The translations under genes were made by a program, and so were the position numbers. A model generated the notes under the pieces. The model was given only the letters and a program-made list of their open reading frames with translations. It ran no database searches and was not told where the DNA came from. From an uncultured bacterium (lineage in GTDB: Bacteria; Verrucomicrobiota; Lentisphaeria; Oligosphaerales; Oligosphaeraceae), in contig CACYQT010000005.1 in NCBI GenBank assembly GCA_902776645.1, positions 1 to 64,000 of the forward strand: DNA of 64,000 nucleotides. The letters are read 5' to 3'. How positions within the stretch are numbered: the first letter of the stretch is position 1; each line of letters opens with the position of its first letter. This document shows positions 8,599 to 16,791 of this stretch, one piece after another.

Positions 8599-9662
8599 GG
8601 TTTCGCCTCCCGATACAACAAAACGCCACCGCTTTCATCAGGCACAAGCAGGTCATTTCCAAAGACATGGCATCCCATGCGGCAATCCGTCTGAAAATCC
8701 GCCACGACGTCATGCGTCCATTTTTCTGCATGGTAAAACCATCGATGGAGTTTTCCCATGCCGGAAACCGCATAGACGGTGTCGTCATTGACAGAGCATG
8801 GCGTGTTGATGCGTTCTCCAAGTTCCCATGTTTCAACCAGTTCGCCATTGACCTTCCGCCGTGCCTGCACGGTTCCATTTTCCCCTGTGACAAATACATA
8901 ATCTCCTGCAATGCAAGGCGGAGCAAAACAACCGGACAATGTGTTCACGCGATAGATTTCCTGAAAATTGGATGCTTTGACCGCCACCAAAACGCCTTGA
9001 TGCGACAACGCATAGACGATTCCGTCATGGAGGACGGGATTTTCCGGAATCGGTGACTCCAAATCAATCTCGCCCATCAAAGATCCGTCTTGAAGACTGA
9101 TGCGACGCAACTTACCATCGCAACTGCCCAGAAACAGCGTACGGTTCGGTTCATAAAGAACAGGCGTGGCATTGACTTGCGCACCACAATCCACGCTATG
9201 CAAAACTTTGCCGTTTTCCACCGCGAAAGCGTAGAGCGTATGGTCATGGGATCCAACCCAGACCAGCCCTTCGAAAATCACGGCGCCGCCGACAATCTGA
9301 TTGCCTGTCCGATAAGACCACAGCTCGCCGCGTTCAGGCGAAAAGGCATGGAAAATGCCGTTTTCATCACCGACATAAACGATGCCGTCTTTTTCCAGCG
9401 GAGGCGCAGAAAACGAATATTCCGATATCTTGTAAGTCATTGGTTCCTTGCCTGTTGAGAAGACGATCAAATCGCCTTTTCCGTTGCAGGCGGCGAAACC
9501 GTCTTTGTAGGCTCCCAACGCCCCCAATGGCGAACGGCCGGAATAGACGAGCGACCAAGATGGTTGCTTCTTTTCCGTTGGCGCATTGTCGCCAAGGCGG
9601 AAATACACAACCAGGCAGAGGCATCCAAGCAAGAAGAGAAGGGCGATGAGCCATTTTCTCAT
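8595..9662 (-). CDS. membrane-anchored PQQ-like beta-propeller protein
   Basis: 355 residues. The N-terminus MRKWLIALLFLLGCLCLVVYF is a signal or signal-anchor; the Cys in LLGC could allow lipoprotein processing but the following residues are not typical. The rest consists of propeller blades of the BamB/PQQ_2 kind (for example AFSPERGELWSYRTGN, YAFAVENGKVLHSVDC, RISLQDGSLMGEIDL). I see no convincing PQQ ligands, so an enzymatic quinoprotein role should not be assumed; scaffold or electron-transfer partner are alternatives. An upstream ATG at 9707 is in frame, but the ATG at 9660-9662 overlaps the stop of the NuoEFG fusion (ATGA) and gives a proper signal sequence. Confidence 0.8.
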   Translation of the reverse strand: MRKWLIALLFLLGCLCLVVYFRLGDNAPTEKKQPSWSLVYSGRSPLGALGAYKDGFAACNGKGDLIVFSTGKEPMTYKISEYSFSAPPLEKDGIVYVGDENGIFHAFSPERGELWSYRTGNQIVGGAVIFEGLVWVGSHDHTLYAFAVENGKVLHSVDCGAQVNATPVLYEPNRTLFLGSCDGKLRRISLQDGSLMGEIDLESPIPENPVLHDGIVYALSHQGVLVAVKASNFQEIYRVNTLSGCFAPPCIAGDYVFVTGENGTVQARRKVNGELVETWELGERINTPCSVNDDTVYAVSGMGKLHRWFYHAEKWTHDVVADFQTDCRMGCHVFGNDLLVPDESGGVLLYREAKP

Positions 9663-12565
9663 GCATTGCCTCCTGTCGTTTTCAGCGTCAAGGCACCCGT
9701 GGGGCAAACGGCGCAGATGGCCGCCGCCACGTCAGGCCCGATGGAAGACCATCCGGCGGGACCGGGCGAGATGCAGGAGTTGTCCGCGCGATGGTGGACG
9801 GCCAGCGTTTCCTTCGAAACGCAGACACAACGCTGGCAGAGGACGCATTTTCCGGCTTCGTATGTCAACGCCGCCGTTTCGACTTTCTGCGGGCATTCCC
9901 AATCGCTCTTCTCCCGTTTCGCCTTGTATTCGCGAACCAAATCAAAGAATCTGCATTTCCCTTTTGCGGAACAGGTTCCGCATTTGAAATCATGGCGAAG
10001 AAGCATCAGGGAAAGCGCTTCACGACGAAATTCGCGAACGCGTTCCGAGTTCGTCTCATAAACATGCCCTTTTTGCACAAGTTGTTCGCATCCAGGAACA
10101 AAACGTTTCAGAACGGCATCCCAGACTGCGCAGACCATGCAATGCGCTGCGTCGCTGACGTCCTTCATGAAGCATAGCGTTGGCAGTTCCACATAATCCA
10201 GCATGGTGCGTCCCGCCACGAAGGGATGGGAAACACCGTCGATGACAATGACATCTCCCTCAGCAGGGCGCGTTGATTCAACTTGTTTGAATGGAAGAGC
10301 TTTGATTGGATGGGGCGTCGTCTTGTTCAAAATCGCATGGGCGGGGCAGACGGAGCGGCAGACGCCGCAGCGGACGCATTTGTCCGTTAAAATATTCGCC
10401 TTCACAAGCGGTTCGCATTCAATGGCGTCCGCCGCGCAGACCTGCGCGCATTTCGTACAGCCGATACAATCGTCCGTCACGTGGAACTCCGTCAGCTCCA
10501 CGCACTTGCCGGCGGGACATTCATTGACGAGATGGGCCTCGAATTCATTTCGGAACTCATGAAGCGCGCTCAACACCATGTTCGGCGCCGTCCGCCCCAA
10601 AGCGCAGAGCGAGCCTTGCTGGATGTGAAGCGCGAGCGATTCAATCCGCTCAAGCAAATCCGGTGATTTTTCGCATTTGTGCGTCAACTGCTCCACGAGG
10701 GCGTACAATCGCGGGACGCCTTCTCGGCACATCACGCATTTGCCGCAGGATTCGTTCTTCAAAAAGCGGAGGAAATACAAGGAAATATCGACCATGCAGT
10801 CACATTCGTCAATGACAATCAGGCCGCCGGAGCCCATCATGGCGCCGTTCTTCTGCAACGTCTGGTAATCGACTTCCGTGTTGAAGAGGCGTTTGGGAAT
10901 GCATCCGCCTGAAGGCCCGCCGATCATCACGGCCTTGATTTCATGGCCCTTTTCCGCTCCGCCGCCGTATTTCTCCACAATGTCGTCAATCGTGATGCCG
11001 ACAGGCACTTCGACCAAGCCGCCCTGACGCACTTTTCCAGCCAACGCAAATGCCTTGGTTCCATGAGTATCTGCTGTTCCGATGGCATTGAATGCCGCGC
11101 CGTCGTCCACAAGAATGATCGGCACGCAGGCGAATGTTTCGACGTTGTTCATCAACGTCGGAATGCCGCGCAGACCGCTCGTCACGGGGAACGGCGGCCG
11201 TTTTCGCGGAATGCCGCGACGGCCTTCAATCGACTCCAGCAGAGCGGTTTCCTCTCCGCAGACGAAGGCTCCCGCGCCACGGAATAGCACGATGTCAAAT
11301 CCTTTCGCAAACGGTTCGAAAACGCCTGCTTCGCGCAGTTTGGCGATGACGCGTTCCAAGACGGAAACCGCTTGCGTGTATTCTTCGCGAATGTAGATGA
11401 TGGCCTGCTTGGCGCCAATCGTATATGCCGCGATGAGAATGCCTTCCAAAACGCGGTACGGATACGATTCCATCAGCATGCGATCCATGAAGGCGCCTGG
11501 ATCGCCTTCATCCGCATTACAGATGACAACTTTGTCTTCGCCTTTGGCTTCCAAGGCCATGCGCCATTTTTCGCCAGTCGGGAAACCGCCGCCGCCACGG
11601 CCGCGCAGTTTGGCGGCCTTCAGTATCTCAATGACCTTTTCAGGAGCCATGGAGCGGGCCTTTGCCAATGCGGCGAAACCGCCATGGGCGCGGTAGTCTT
11701 CCAGTGATTCCGGATCGTCCATGCCGCTGTTTCGTGTCACAAGTCTCAGACTGTCAAGATTTTCCGGAAGCTGAGAAAGATCCATGCAGGAACATGTCCG
11801 CCGATTGTAGAGAGCGTCCATGAAAGCATGGCTCCGCCAAGCGATGCCTTTTGACGTAAAATGCTGGGAAACAATGGATTTGACATCGTATTCATGGACG
11901 TTGGCGTAATGGAGGATCGTATCTTCCAACGCGACCGTGACCATCGGGGCGCGATAGGACATGCCGTGGCAACCGACTTCTTTGACGGTGTAGTCGAACT
12001 TTCCAGCGCGCTGCTCCGCCACGAACGCGTCGAACACGCGATCGCTGCCTGCGGCGCGGCAGGATGAGCAACGGCAGATACGGATCTCTGATTGGAACCG
12101 TTCCGTTGGCTGTGCATCGGGCGTTGCGTTCTGTTCATCCGCCGCCATGAGCAGAAAATCACGCAGCACGGCGGCCACGTTGTCCGGCGTGACATGCCCG
12201 AAAATATGCTTGTCGATCTGCACGGCCACCGCCAGCATGCAGCAGCCCAGGCAGGCGACTTTGCTCAGCGTGAACAGCCTGTCCGGAGACGTGTCGTCTC
12301 CGTCCGCGATCTTCAGATACGACTTGAAGGCTTCGTATGTCTTTTCAGCGCCTTTTACATAGCAAGCCGCTCCGACGCAGACTTTTACATGATGCTTTCC
12401 GGATGGCTTGAAGCGAAACGCCTGATAGAAGCTCGCCACGCTGTAGATGCGGTTGAGCGGCACGTTCAACCGCTGGCTTAGGGCGACAAGCTCCTCTTCC
12501 TTTAAATAGCGGTCACGTCGTTGCAGGGCAATGAGTTCCGGAAGCAGTGGGTCGATGAGATTCAT
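9659..12565 (-). CDS. NuoE-NuoF-ferredoxin-NuoG(N) fusion, NADH-oxidising diaphorase subunit
   Basis: A 968-residue multi-domain iron-sulfur flavoprotein. NuoE-like domain about 1-140 with [2Fe-2S] Cys 63, 68, 105 and 109. A second thioredoxin-like [2Fe-2S] domain about 160-255 (CRCSSC, VGCHG). NuoF core about 270-690 with the FMN/NADH loop GRGGGGFPTG at 322, SLBB domain, and [4Fe-4S] motif ESCGKCVMC plus Cys 654. Two [4Fe-4S] clusters about 700-743 (CIGCTKCAQVC, CVRCGVCRSVC). NuoG/HydA-like N-terminal part about 770-968: [2Fe-2S] Cys, the His-Cys3 motif HDFKCGTCSAKGKC, and a last cluster (CVLCQRC...CPTG). No molybdopterin or H-cluster domain follows, so electrons must leave to another protein; the NapG/NapH-like genes in the operon are the obvious acceptors. 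Electron bifurcation is possible but unproven. Both ends overlap neighbours by ATGA. Confidence 0.9.
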   Translation of the reverse strand: MNLIDPLLPELIALQRRDRYLKEEELVALSQRLNVPLNRIYSVASFYQAFRFKPSGKHHVKVCVGAACYVKGAEKTYEAFKSYLKIADGDDTSPDRLFTLSKVACLGCCMLAVAVQIDKHIFGHVTPDNVAAVLRDFLLMAADEQNATPDAQPTERFQSEIRICRCSSCRAAGSDRVFDAFVAEQRAGKFDYTVKEVGCHGMSYRAPMVTVALEDTILHYANVHEYDVKSIVSQHFTSKGIAWRSHAFMDALYNRRTCSCMDLSQLPENLDSLRLVTRNSGMDDPESLEDYRAHGGFAALAKARSMAPEKVIEILKAAKLRGRGGGGFPTGEKWRMALEAKGEDKVVICNADEGDPGAFMDRMLMESYPYRVLEGILIAAYTIGAKQAIIYIREEYTQAVSVLERVIAKLREAGVFEPFAKGFDIVLFRGAGAFVCGEETALLESIEGRRGIPRKRPPFPVTSGLRGIPTLMNNVETFACVPIILVDDGAAFNAIGTADTHGTKAFALAGKVRQGGLVEVPVGITIDDIVEKYGGGAEKGHEIKAVMIGGPSGGCIPKRLFNTEVDYQTLQKNGAMMGSGGLIVIDECDCMVDISLYFLRFLKNESCGKCVMCREGVPRLYALVEQLTHKCEKSPDLLERIESLALHIQQGSLCALGRTAPNMVLSALHEFRNEFEAHLVNECPAGKCVELTEFHVTDDCIGCTKCAQVCAADAIECEPLVKANILTDKCVRCGVCRSVCPAHAILNKTTPHPIKALPFKQVESTRPAEGDVIVIDGVSHPFVAGRTMLDYVELPTLCFMKDVSDAAHCMVCAVWDAVLKRFVPGCEQLVQKGHVYETNSERVREFRREALSLMLLRHDFKCGTCSAKGKCRFFDLVREYKAKREKSDWECPQKVETAALTYEAGKCVLCQRCVCVSKETLAVHHRADNSCISPGPAGWSSIGPDVAAAICAVCPTGALTLKTTGGNA

Positions 12566-14226
12566 GGCTTGGCCTCCAGAGAGACGAGCTTGTTTGCCGC
12601 CGTGCGGACGATGATGGCACCCTGATGGAAGGCCGGCGTCGCAACCACTTTCTCCCCAATGGGATAGTTGCCTTCAATCTTCAGCTCCCCTTCGGATGGT
12701 GCCATTTTCAGCAGATCGCCGTCCAAAGTGATGGCGATGATTTTATTGCCGACGACAACTGGCGACGAATAGAATCCGTTGTCCAAGTCCTTTTCGTACA
12801 GTTCCTTGCCATCCTTGGCATCAATGGCGATAATGGTGCCGCCACTGCCGAACAGGAGAAATTGATTTCCAAATTTTACCGGCGACGACACATCGGGGGC
12901 GGGCACGTCGTCGTTGCGGCAGAGGATGCTGCCGTCCGCTGCGGAGAAGGCGCCGGTGAAGGCGCCTGTATTGGAAAAATAAATGACATCTTCCGACACG
13001 AACGCCGTCGTGGCGACTTCGCCGCCCATGCACTCCTGCTTCCAGACAATCTTGCCAGTATCCAGTTCGAATAGCTCCGCCAGTTGGTTGCCGGCCGTGA
13101 AAACCAGCCCTTTGCCGTTGATGTAAAGTCCTTGCGGGGAAGACCATGAAGCAGAACTTTCGCGCACTGTCTTCCATGCCTCCTGTCCTGTGAAGACATT
13201 TAGGGCGAAAATCGTCTGCACGCTGTCCTGATCATACTGCACAATCAATTTGTCTCCCATCAACAAAGGCGACGACGCATAGCCATAGGTGATGTCCGGC
13301 TTGGGCAACTGCCTGCTCCACAACATCTTGCCGTCATGGTCGCAAGCCATGACCTCCCCCGTGGCGAAGACGGCGTAAACGCGTTTGGCGTCCACGCAGA
13401 GCGTTGGAGCGGAAAATCCCGTATCGTCATTGACTTCAGGCATTTCCTTCACTTGACTGGTGGCGTTTTTCCATCGAAGCCCGCCGTTTTTGACATCAAA
13501 ACAGAAGATGGCGCGTTCATTTTCGTCGGCTCCCGCTAGGAAGACATTGTCGCCCCAAATGACAGGCGAGTTGTTGCCGGGCAATGGGATGGCGACATTC
13601 CACTTCTCCTGGAAGTCCCATTTGGCGGGCAGGGCATTGGCGTTCGGCAGGACGGAGCCGCGGAACTGCGGCCATTGGCTTTTCTCCGCTTCCAAAGCGG
13701 CCGCCAAATCAATCTCTTCGATGACTGCCGTCGGCTCATCGGAAGAAGCGATTTCCACCGCCGCAGGCTTTGAAGACGGCAGCGTCATCCGCATGGCGAC
13801 GATGCCGCCAATCAGCAACACAAGTCCGCAGGACGCAAAGATTAGCAGCTGCCTGCGTTCTTTTTCCGGCGGTTGCTCTGCCGCTTTCGGAACTTTCAGT
13901 TTTGGTTGGAACAGGACTAACTCCAACGTCAGGAGGCCGCACAATGTAAAAAAGCCGATGCCAAGCAACAAGACACCATGCTTCTGTTTATCGACCGTTT
14001 GGAAATAGGCTGACCGATAGAGATAATCCAAATCGCGTACGGTCTGGGCGAGCTTCGCATCCGCCAAATCCTGTTCCTTCAGACGGGCGATTTCTTCAAG
14101 TCCTTCTGCCAGAGGTGCTTTTGAACGATAGGCGTCGGTCGCCAATAGGATACCGAGCGTCAATAAGAATGTCACGGTGACCCATTGCAGGAACCGCAGG
14201 GTACGTCGTATGGATTCATTTCTCAT
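12562..14226 (-). CDS. membrane protein with C-terminal PQQ-like beta-propeller
   Basis: 554 residues from the chosen start. Three membrane helices are visible near residues 12-30, 68-85 and 112-130, separated by charged stretches; then comes the motif WPQFRGS and a propeller (about 190-554) with blades such as FDVKNGGLRWKN, ALNVFTGQEAWK, FELDTGKIVWKQ, IDAKDGKELYEKD. The FRG motif and Trp-docking-like repeats match the PQQ-like family that is abundant in planctomycetes and relatives. The propeller should lie on the outer face of the membrane. A start at 14340 is also open, but 14226 overlaps the NapH-like stop by 11 bases, as neighbouring genes do, and the extra N-terminus would be unlike a membrane protein. 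Confidence 0.85.
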   Translation of the reverse strand: MRNESIRRTLRFLQWVTVTFLLTLGILLATDAYRSKAPLAEGLEEIARLKEQDLADAKLAQTVRDLDYLYRSAYFQTVDKQKHGVLLLGIGFFTLCGLLTLELVLFQPKLKVPKAAEQPPEKERRQLLIFASCGLVLLIGGIVAMRMTLPSSKPAAVEIASSDEPTAVIEEIDLAAALEAEKSQWPQFRGSVLPNANALPAKWDFQEKWNVAIPLPGNNSPVIWGDNVFLAGADENERAIFCFDVKNGGLRWKNATSQVKEMPEVNDDTGFSAPTLCVDAKRVYAVFATGEVMACDHDGKMLWSRQLPKPDITYGYASSPLLMGDKLIVQYDQDSVQTIFALNVFTGQEAWKTVRESSASWSSPQGLYINGKGLVFTAGNQLAELFELDTGKIVWKQECMGGEVATTAFVSEDVIYFSNTGAFTGAFSAADGSILCRNDDVPAPDVSSPVKFGNQFLLFGSGGTIIAIDAKDGKELYEKDLDNGFYSSPVVVGNKIIAITLDGDLLKMAPSEGELKIEGNYPIGEKVVATPAFHQGAIIVRTAANKLVSLEAKP

Positions 14227-15427
14227 GTGTTTTCTCCTTGCGTTCCAACGGGCAGGCTGCATAGCAGCGCCCGCAGCAGAAACAGAGCGACGCATCGATG
14301 GAATAGCTGTTTTCCTCACGGCGACGCCGTGATTCCGCAATCAGTTCCGCCATCGCGCAGGCTCCGAAGAGCATGCCGCATAATGTCATGCAAACCAACG
14401 TCTTGTTCTGCGCGTGGACGGCGCGCGCCTTCAGTTCGTTGAGACTGGAACCTTGTGCTTCAAATGCCTCCACTTCAAGCGTTTGTTGTTTCGTTTCCAC
14501 GTCGCGGAGCAATCGCACGTCACGATGCATGGACGACATGGCGGGCGCGGCGAAATAGCCAAGAAGCCCCCCCAGAAACAGGGCCAGCGGAATGCAGGCC
14601 ACCAGCGTGGACAAACGGCGGGAGCCTTTTCGACGTGTCGCGGTCGATGTGTCCGGTTCTGGCGGCAACACCGCCCCGTTCGGGCATCCCTGTTCGCACA
14701 ATTTGCAATTCACGCATTCTTTTACCGTAATGACTGGCTTCTTGACGGCGAACAACGTGCAGAAACGCAACAATGCCCCGTACGGGCAGACGAAACGGCA
14801 GAATGGACGTGATACAAACAAACCAACCACGATGAACACGGCGCTCAAAATCGCCAGCGGCGTGGCGAAATTCAGCACGAAAATCGGCAGATATGGCTCC
14901 AGATAACATAATGGAAAGCCTAATCCGCATGCCGCGCAGGCGGAGCAGAGCAGCAACAGCAGAATTGGAATCAGTCGCAAGACACGGTCCAAAGCCAGTG
15001 GTATGGTAAGTGTATGCCAATGAAGCAGTTCCTGCAAGGCTCCCAATGGACACGCCCCGCCGCAGAAAACACGCCCGTAGAATAGTGCGCAAACGAGCGG
15101 CAACGTGAACAACAGCAGGATTCCCAACGGCACGTATGTTCCGTTTGCCACGCCTTCCGCGATGTTCTGGAACATGCCGACGGGGCATGGACATGATTTC
15201 AGTACAAAGCCAAACAGCGTCAATCCCGCCAGAGACAGAAACAGCATCCCCTTGCGGGAGCGATATTTGTAAAACAGAACCGCCCCGACCACCAAAAACA
15301 GCGTCAACAGCAGAATGCGCCATGGCGTCACATCCGCCACGATGTTTTCCAACTGTATCAACGGCACTTTGTAATTGTCGAATTCCGGTGCCGGAAAGCG
15401 TGCTTGGACAACTCCCAACATGTTCAT
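14216..15427 (-). CDS. NapH/NosR-C-like membrane polyferredoxin
   Basis: 403 residues with about six membrane helices (near 36-52, 60-78, 100-118, 152-172, 182-205, 275-295). Cys motifs: CPCPVG (about 79), CGGACPLG (122), CRFVCPYG (210), a full [4Fe-4S] motif CVNCKLCEQGC (238) and another CFCCGRCYAAC at the C-terminus (382). The two CxxxCP motifs beside helices are the hallmark of the NapH/NosR/CcoG superfamily, which moves electrons through or along the cytoplasmic membrane. A putative coiled linker (about 300-340) precedes the last cluster. The start ATG at 15425-15427 overlaps the NapG-like stop. Together with that protein it resembles NapGH/NosGH pairs; no FMN-binding domain of NosR type is present. 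Confidence 0.88.
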   Translation of the reverse strand: MNMLGVVQARFPAPEFDNYKVPLIQLENIVADVTPWRILLLTLFLVVGAVLFYKYRSRKGMLFLSLAGLTLFGFVLKSCPCPVGMFQNIAEGVANGTYVPLGILLLFTLPLVCALFYGRVFCGGACPLGALQELLHWHTLTIPLALDRVLRLIPILLLLLCSACAACGLGFPLCYLEPYLPIFVLNFATPLAILSAVFIVVGLFVSRPFCRFVCPYGALLRFCTLFAVKKPVITVKECVNCKLCEQGCPNGAVLPPEPDTSTATRRKGSRRLSTLVACIPLALFLGGLLGYFAAPAMSSMHRDVRLLRDVETKQQTLEVEAFEAQGSSLNELKARAVHAQNKTLVCMTLCGMLFGACAMAELIAESRRRREENSYSIDASLCFCCGRCYAACPLERKEKTHEK

Positions 15428-15963
15428 GATTTCACCTCCGGCGGATGACGGAAGATGTACGGTTTGTCGGCGGGAACGCGTGTGAACGCACCAGATGGGC
15501 AGACTTTGGCGATGCGGCATTCATTGCAGTCTTTGCACAGATGCCTGCGCACTTGAAGGAACAGCGAGCCGTTGCCGAAGGAGGCGCAGCCTTTCACGCA
15601 TTTCCCGCAACCGATGCATTTTTCTTCATCGATTTTGTATTCAAAATACGGGTCTTCCACATAGGTGCGGACGATGGCGTCCGTCGGGCAGCGCAGATTC
15701 TCACCGGCGGTGTTGAATTCGATTCTCTTGTCCTGGTAATAACCGCTGCAAAACAGGCAATAGCCGCAAGATGCGTATTGATGGACGCATTTGACGGCGG
15801 AGCGTGGCAGCACGCATTCCGTCTCGCATTTGCCGCATTGGATGCATTTGTCCGGATCGATTTGCCAATAGTATCCCGTCTCCTCCTTCTTACGGAAGAG
15901 TTGAAGGAACGGCGTGGCCAAAAGCGCTCCTGTCATTACTTTAAGTAATTCCCGAAGAGTCAT
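15424..15963 (-). CDS. NapG-like multi-cluster ferredoxin with N-terminal anchor
   Basis: 179 residues. A hydrophobic N-terminus (MTLRELLKVMTGALLATPFLQLF) looks like an uncleaved signal or Tat-type leader with only one arginine. Iron-sulfur motifs follow: CIQCGKCETEC at about 40, a Cys-rich middle (CVHQYASCGYCLFC), CPTDA, CIGCGKCVKGC, and CKDCNEC...CPSG. Three to four [4Fe-4S] clusters are likely. NapG and its relatives pass electrons between a NapH-type membrane partner and a periplasmic acceptor; the NapH-like gene is immediately downstream with a 4-base overlap. The start at 15961-15963 was chosen over 16023 because it makes the ATGA overlap with the preceding gene. Confidence 0.83.
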   Translation of the reverse strand: MTLRELLKVMTGALLATPFLQLFRKKEETGYYWQIDPDKCIQCGKCETECVLPRSAVKCVHQYASCGYCLFCSGYYQDKRIEFNTAGENLRCPTDAIVRTYVEDPYFEYKIDEEKCIGCGKCVKGCASFGNGSLFLQVRRHLCKDCNECRIAKVCPSGAFTRVPADKPYIFRHPPEVKS

Positions 15964-16160
15964 TTGAGGCTCTCCTTGAACGAACGTGCATTCGGATGGC
16001 CGCAGAACGCCAACGATGGACATTTACGGCAATATCCATTCTTGTCCGTACAGATGTCCGATTGCTTCTTGGAAGTCGCCTGCCGATAGGTGAGGGCGCC
16101 TAGGCCGCCCAACAACAGCGTTCGCGCGGCGTGTTTCATGAAGTCACGTTTGGTCATCAT
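15960..16160 (-). CDS. small exported Cys4 protein with Tat-like leader
   Basis: 66 residues from the first of two adjacent ATGs (GGGAGG lies 9 bases upstream of the first). The N-terminus TKRDFMKHAARTLLLGGLGAL resembles a twin-arginine leader with Lys in place of the first Arg. The mature part holds one Cys cluster, CTDKNGYCRKCPSLAFC (C-x6-C-x2-C-x5-C), followed by GHPNARSF. The Cys spacing could bind an iron-sulfur cluster or a metal, but I do not recognise the family. It lies 1 base after the NHL-like gene and overlaps the NapG-like gene, so it is likely a small subunit of the same membrane complex. Confidence 0.65.
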   Translation of the reverse strand: MMTKRDFMKHAARTLLLGGLGALTYRQATSKKQSDICTDKNGYCRKCPSLAFCGHPNARSFKESLK

Positions 16161-16161
16161 G

Positions 16162-16791
16162 TTACAGCACCTCCCAATGTTTTTTCGCGCCTGTGTCATA
16201 TAAATGGATCTTGCCTTCATGGCGTACAAGGAAATAATTGAATTCGGAATCGGAAAGTTCTTCCGTGACAACCTGTTCCAACGTTCCCGACGGCTGGTAG
16301 ATGCATGCCCGCCGCATGCCTTTCTCCATGGTCACAAAGCGTCCGCCGGACAATGCCGCGAATCGCACGGGATTGCAGCAACCGCCGAATTCCTCCAATG
16401 GCCGCCATGAAGCAATGAACTTCCCTGTCTTCAAATCCAACTGTTCCAAATGCTTGCGGCCGACATTCGCCACCCATAGCTCCCCCTCCGGAGACAAATC
16501 GATCGGAAACGCCGCGCCGGGGATGATGAATTTGCTTTCGCCATGGGATTCCCACAACAGCCTGCCGTCGACTTCTGCATGCGCCGTCACGATTTTCCGT
16601 GCACGGTCGATGCCAAACAACACGCCGTTGACAGCATGTTTGACACGGACGGCGAATTGTGGAAGCTCGAATGGCTTTTCCGGCTCCAACGCAGGTGCTG
16701 GCAGCATCTTATGCTTCACCAACCCGCCAAGGAGTCCCAACGACCCGAGGCCGCTCAGCCATACCAGAAATTCACGATGCGTCATTTTCAT
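16162..16791 (-). CDS. short NHL/beta-propeller-like protein with signal anchor
   Basis: 209 residues. It begins MKMTHREFLVWLSGLGSLGLLGGL, a hydrophobic leader with a Tat-like H-R-E-F-L core, then a Pro-rich linker. The remainder holds about four beta-blade repeats (ARKIVTAHAEVDGRLLWES, SPEGELWVANVGRKHLEQL, KTGKFIASW), which is too few for a closed six- to eight-blade propeller, so it may pair with another protein or be a half-propeller. A double Cys (FGGCCNP) sits in the middle. The start at 16791 overlaps the preceding stop (ATGA); an upstream ATG at 16821 has no such support. Confidence 0.7.
   Translation of the reverse strand: MKMTHREFLVWLSGLGSLGLLGGLVKHKMLPAPALEPEKPFELPQFAVRVKHAVNGVLFGIDRARKIVTAHAEVDGRLLWESHGESKFIIPGAAFPIDLSPEGELWVANVGRKHLEQLDLKTGKFIASWRPLEEFGGCCNPVRFAALSGGRFVTMEKGMRRACIYQPSGTLEQVVTEELSDSEFNYFLVRHEGKIHLYDTGAKKHWEVL

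Noticed and set aside
9659-12565. Subunit of an [FeFe]-hydrogenase or complex I
   Set aside because: There is no H-cluster domain in the chain and no hydrogenase catalytic or membrane Nuo genes in the window; the NuoG part stops after its N-terminal clusters.
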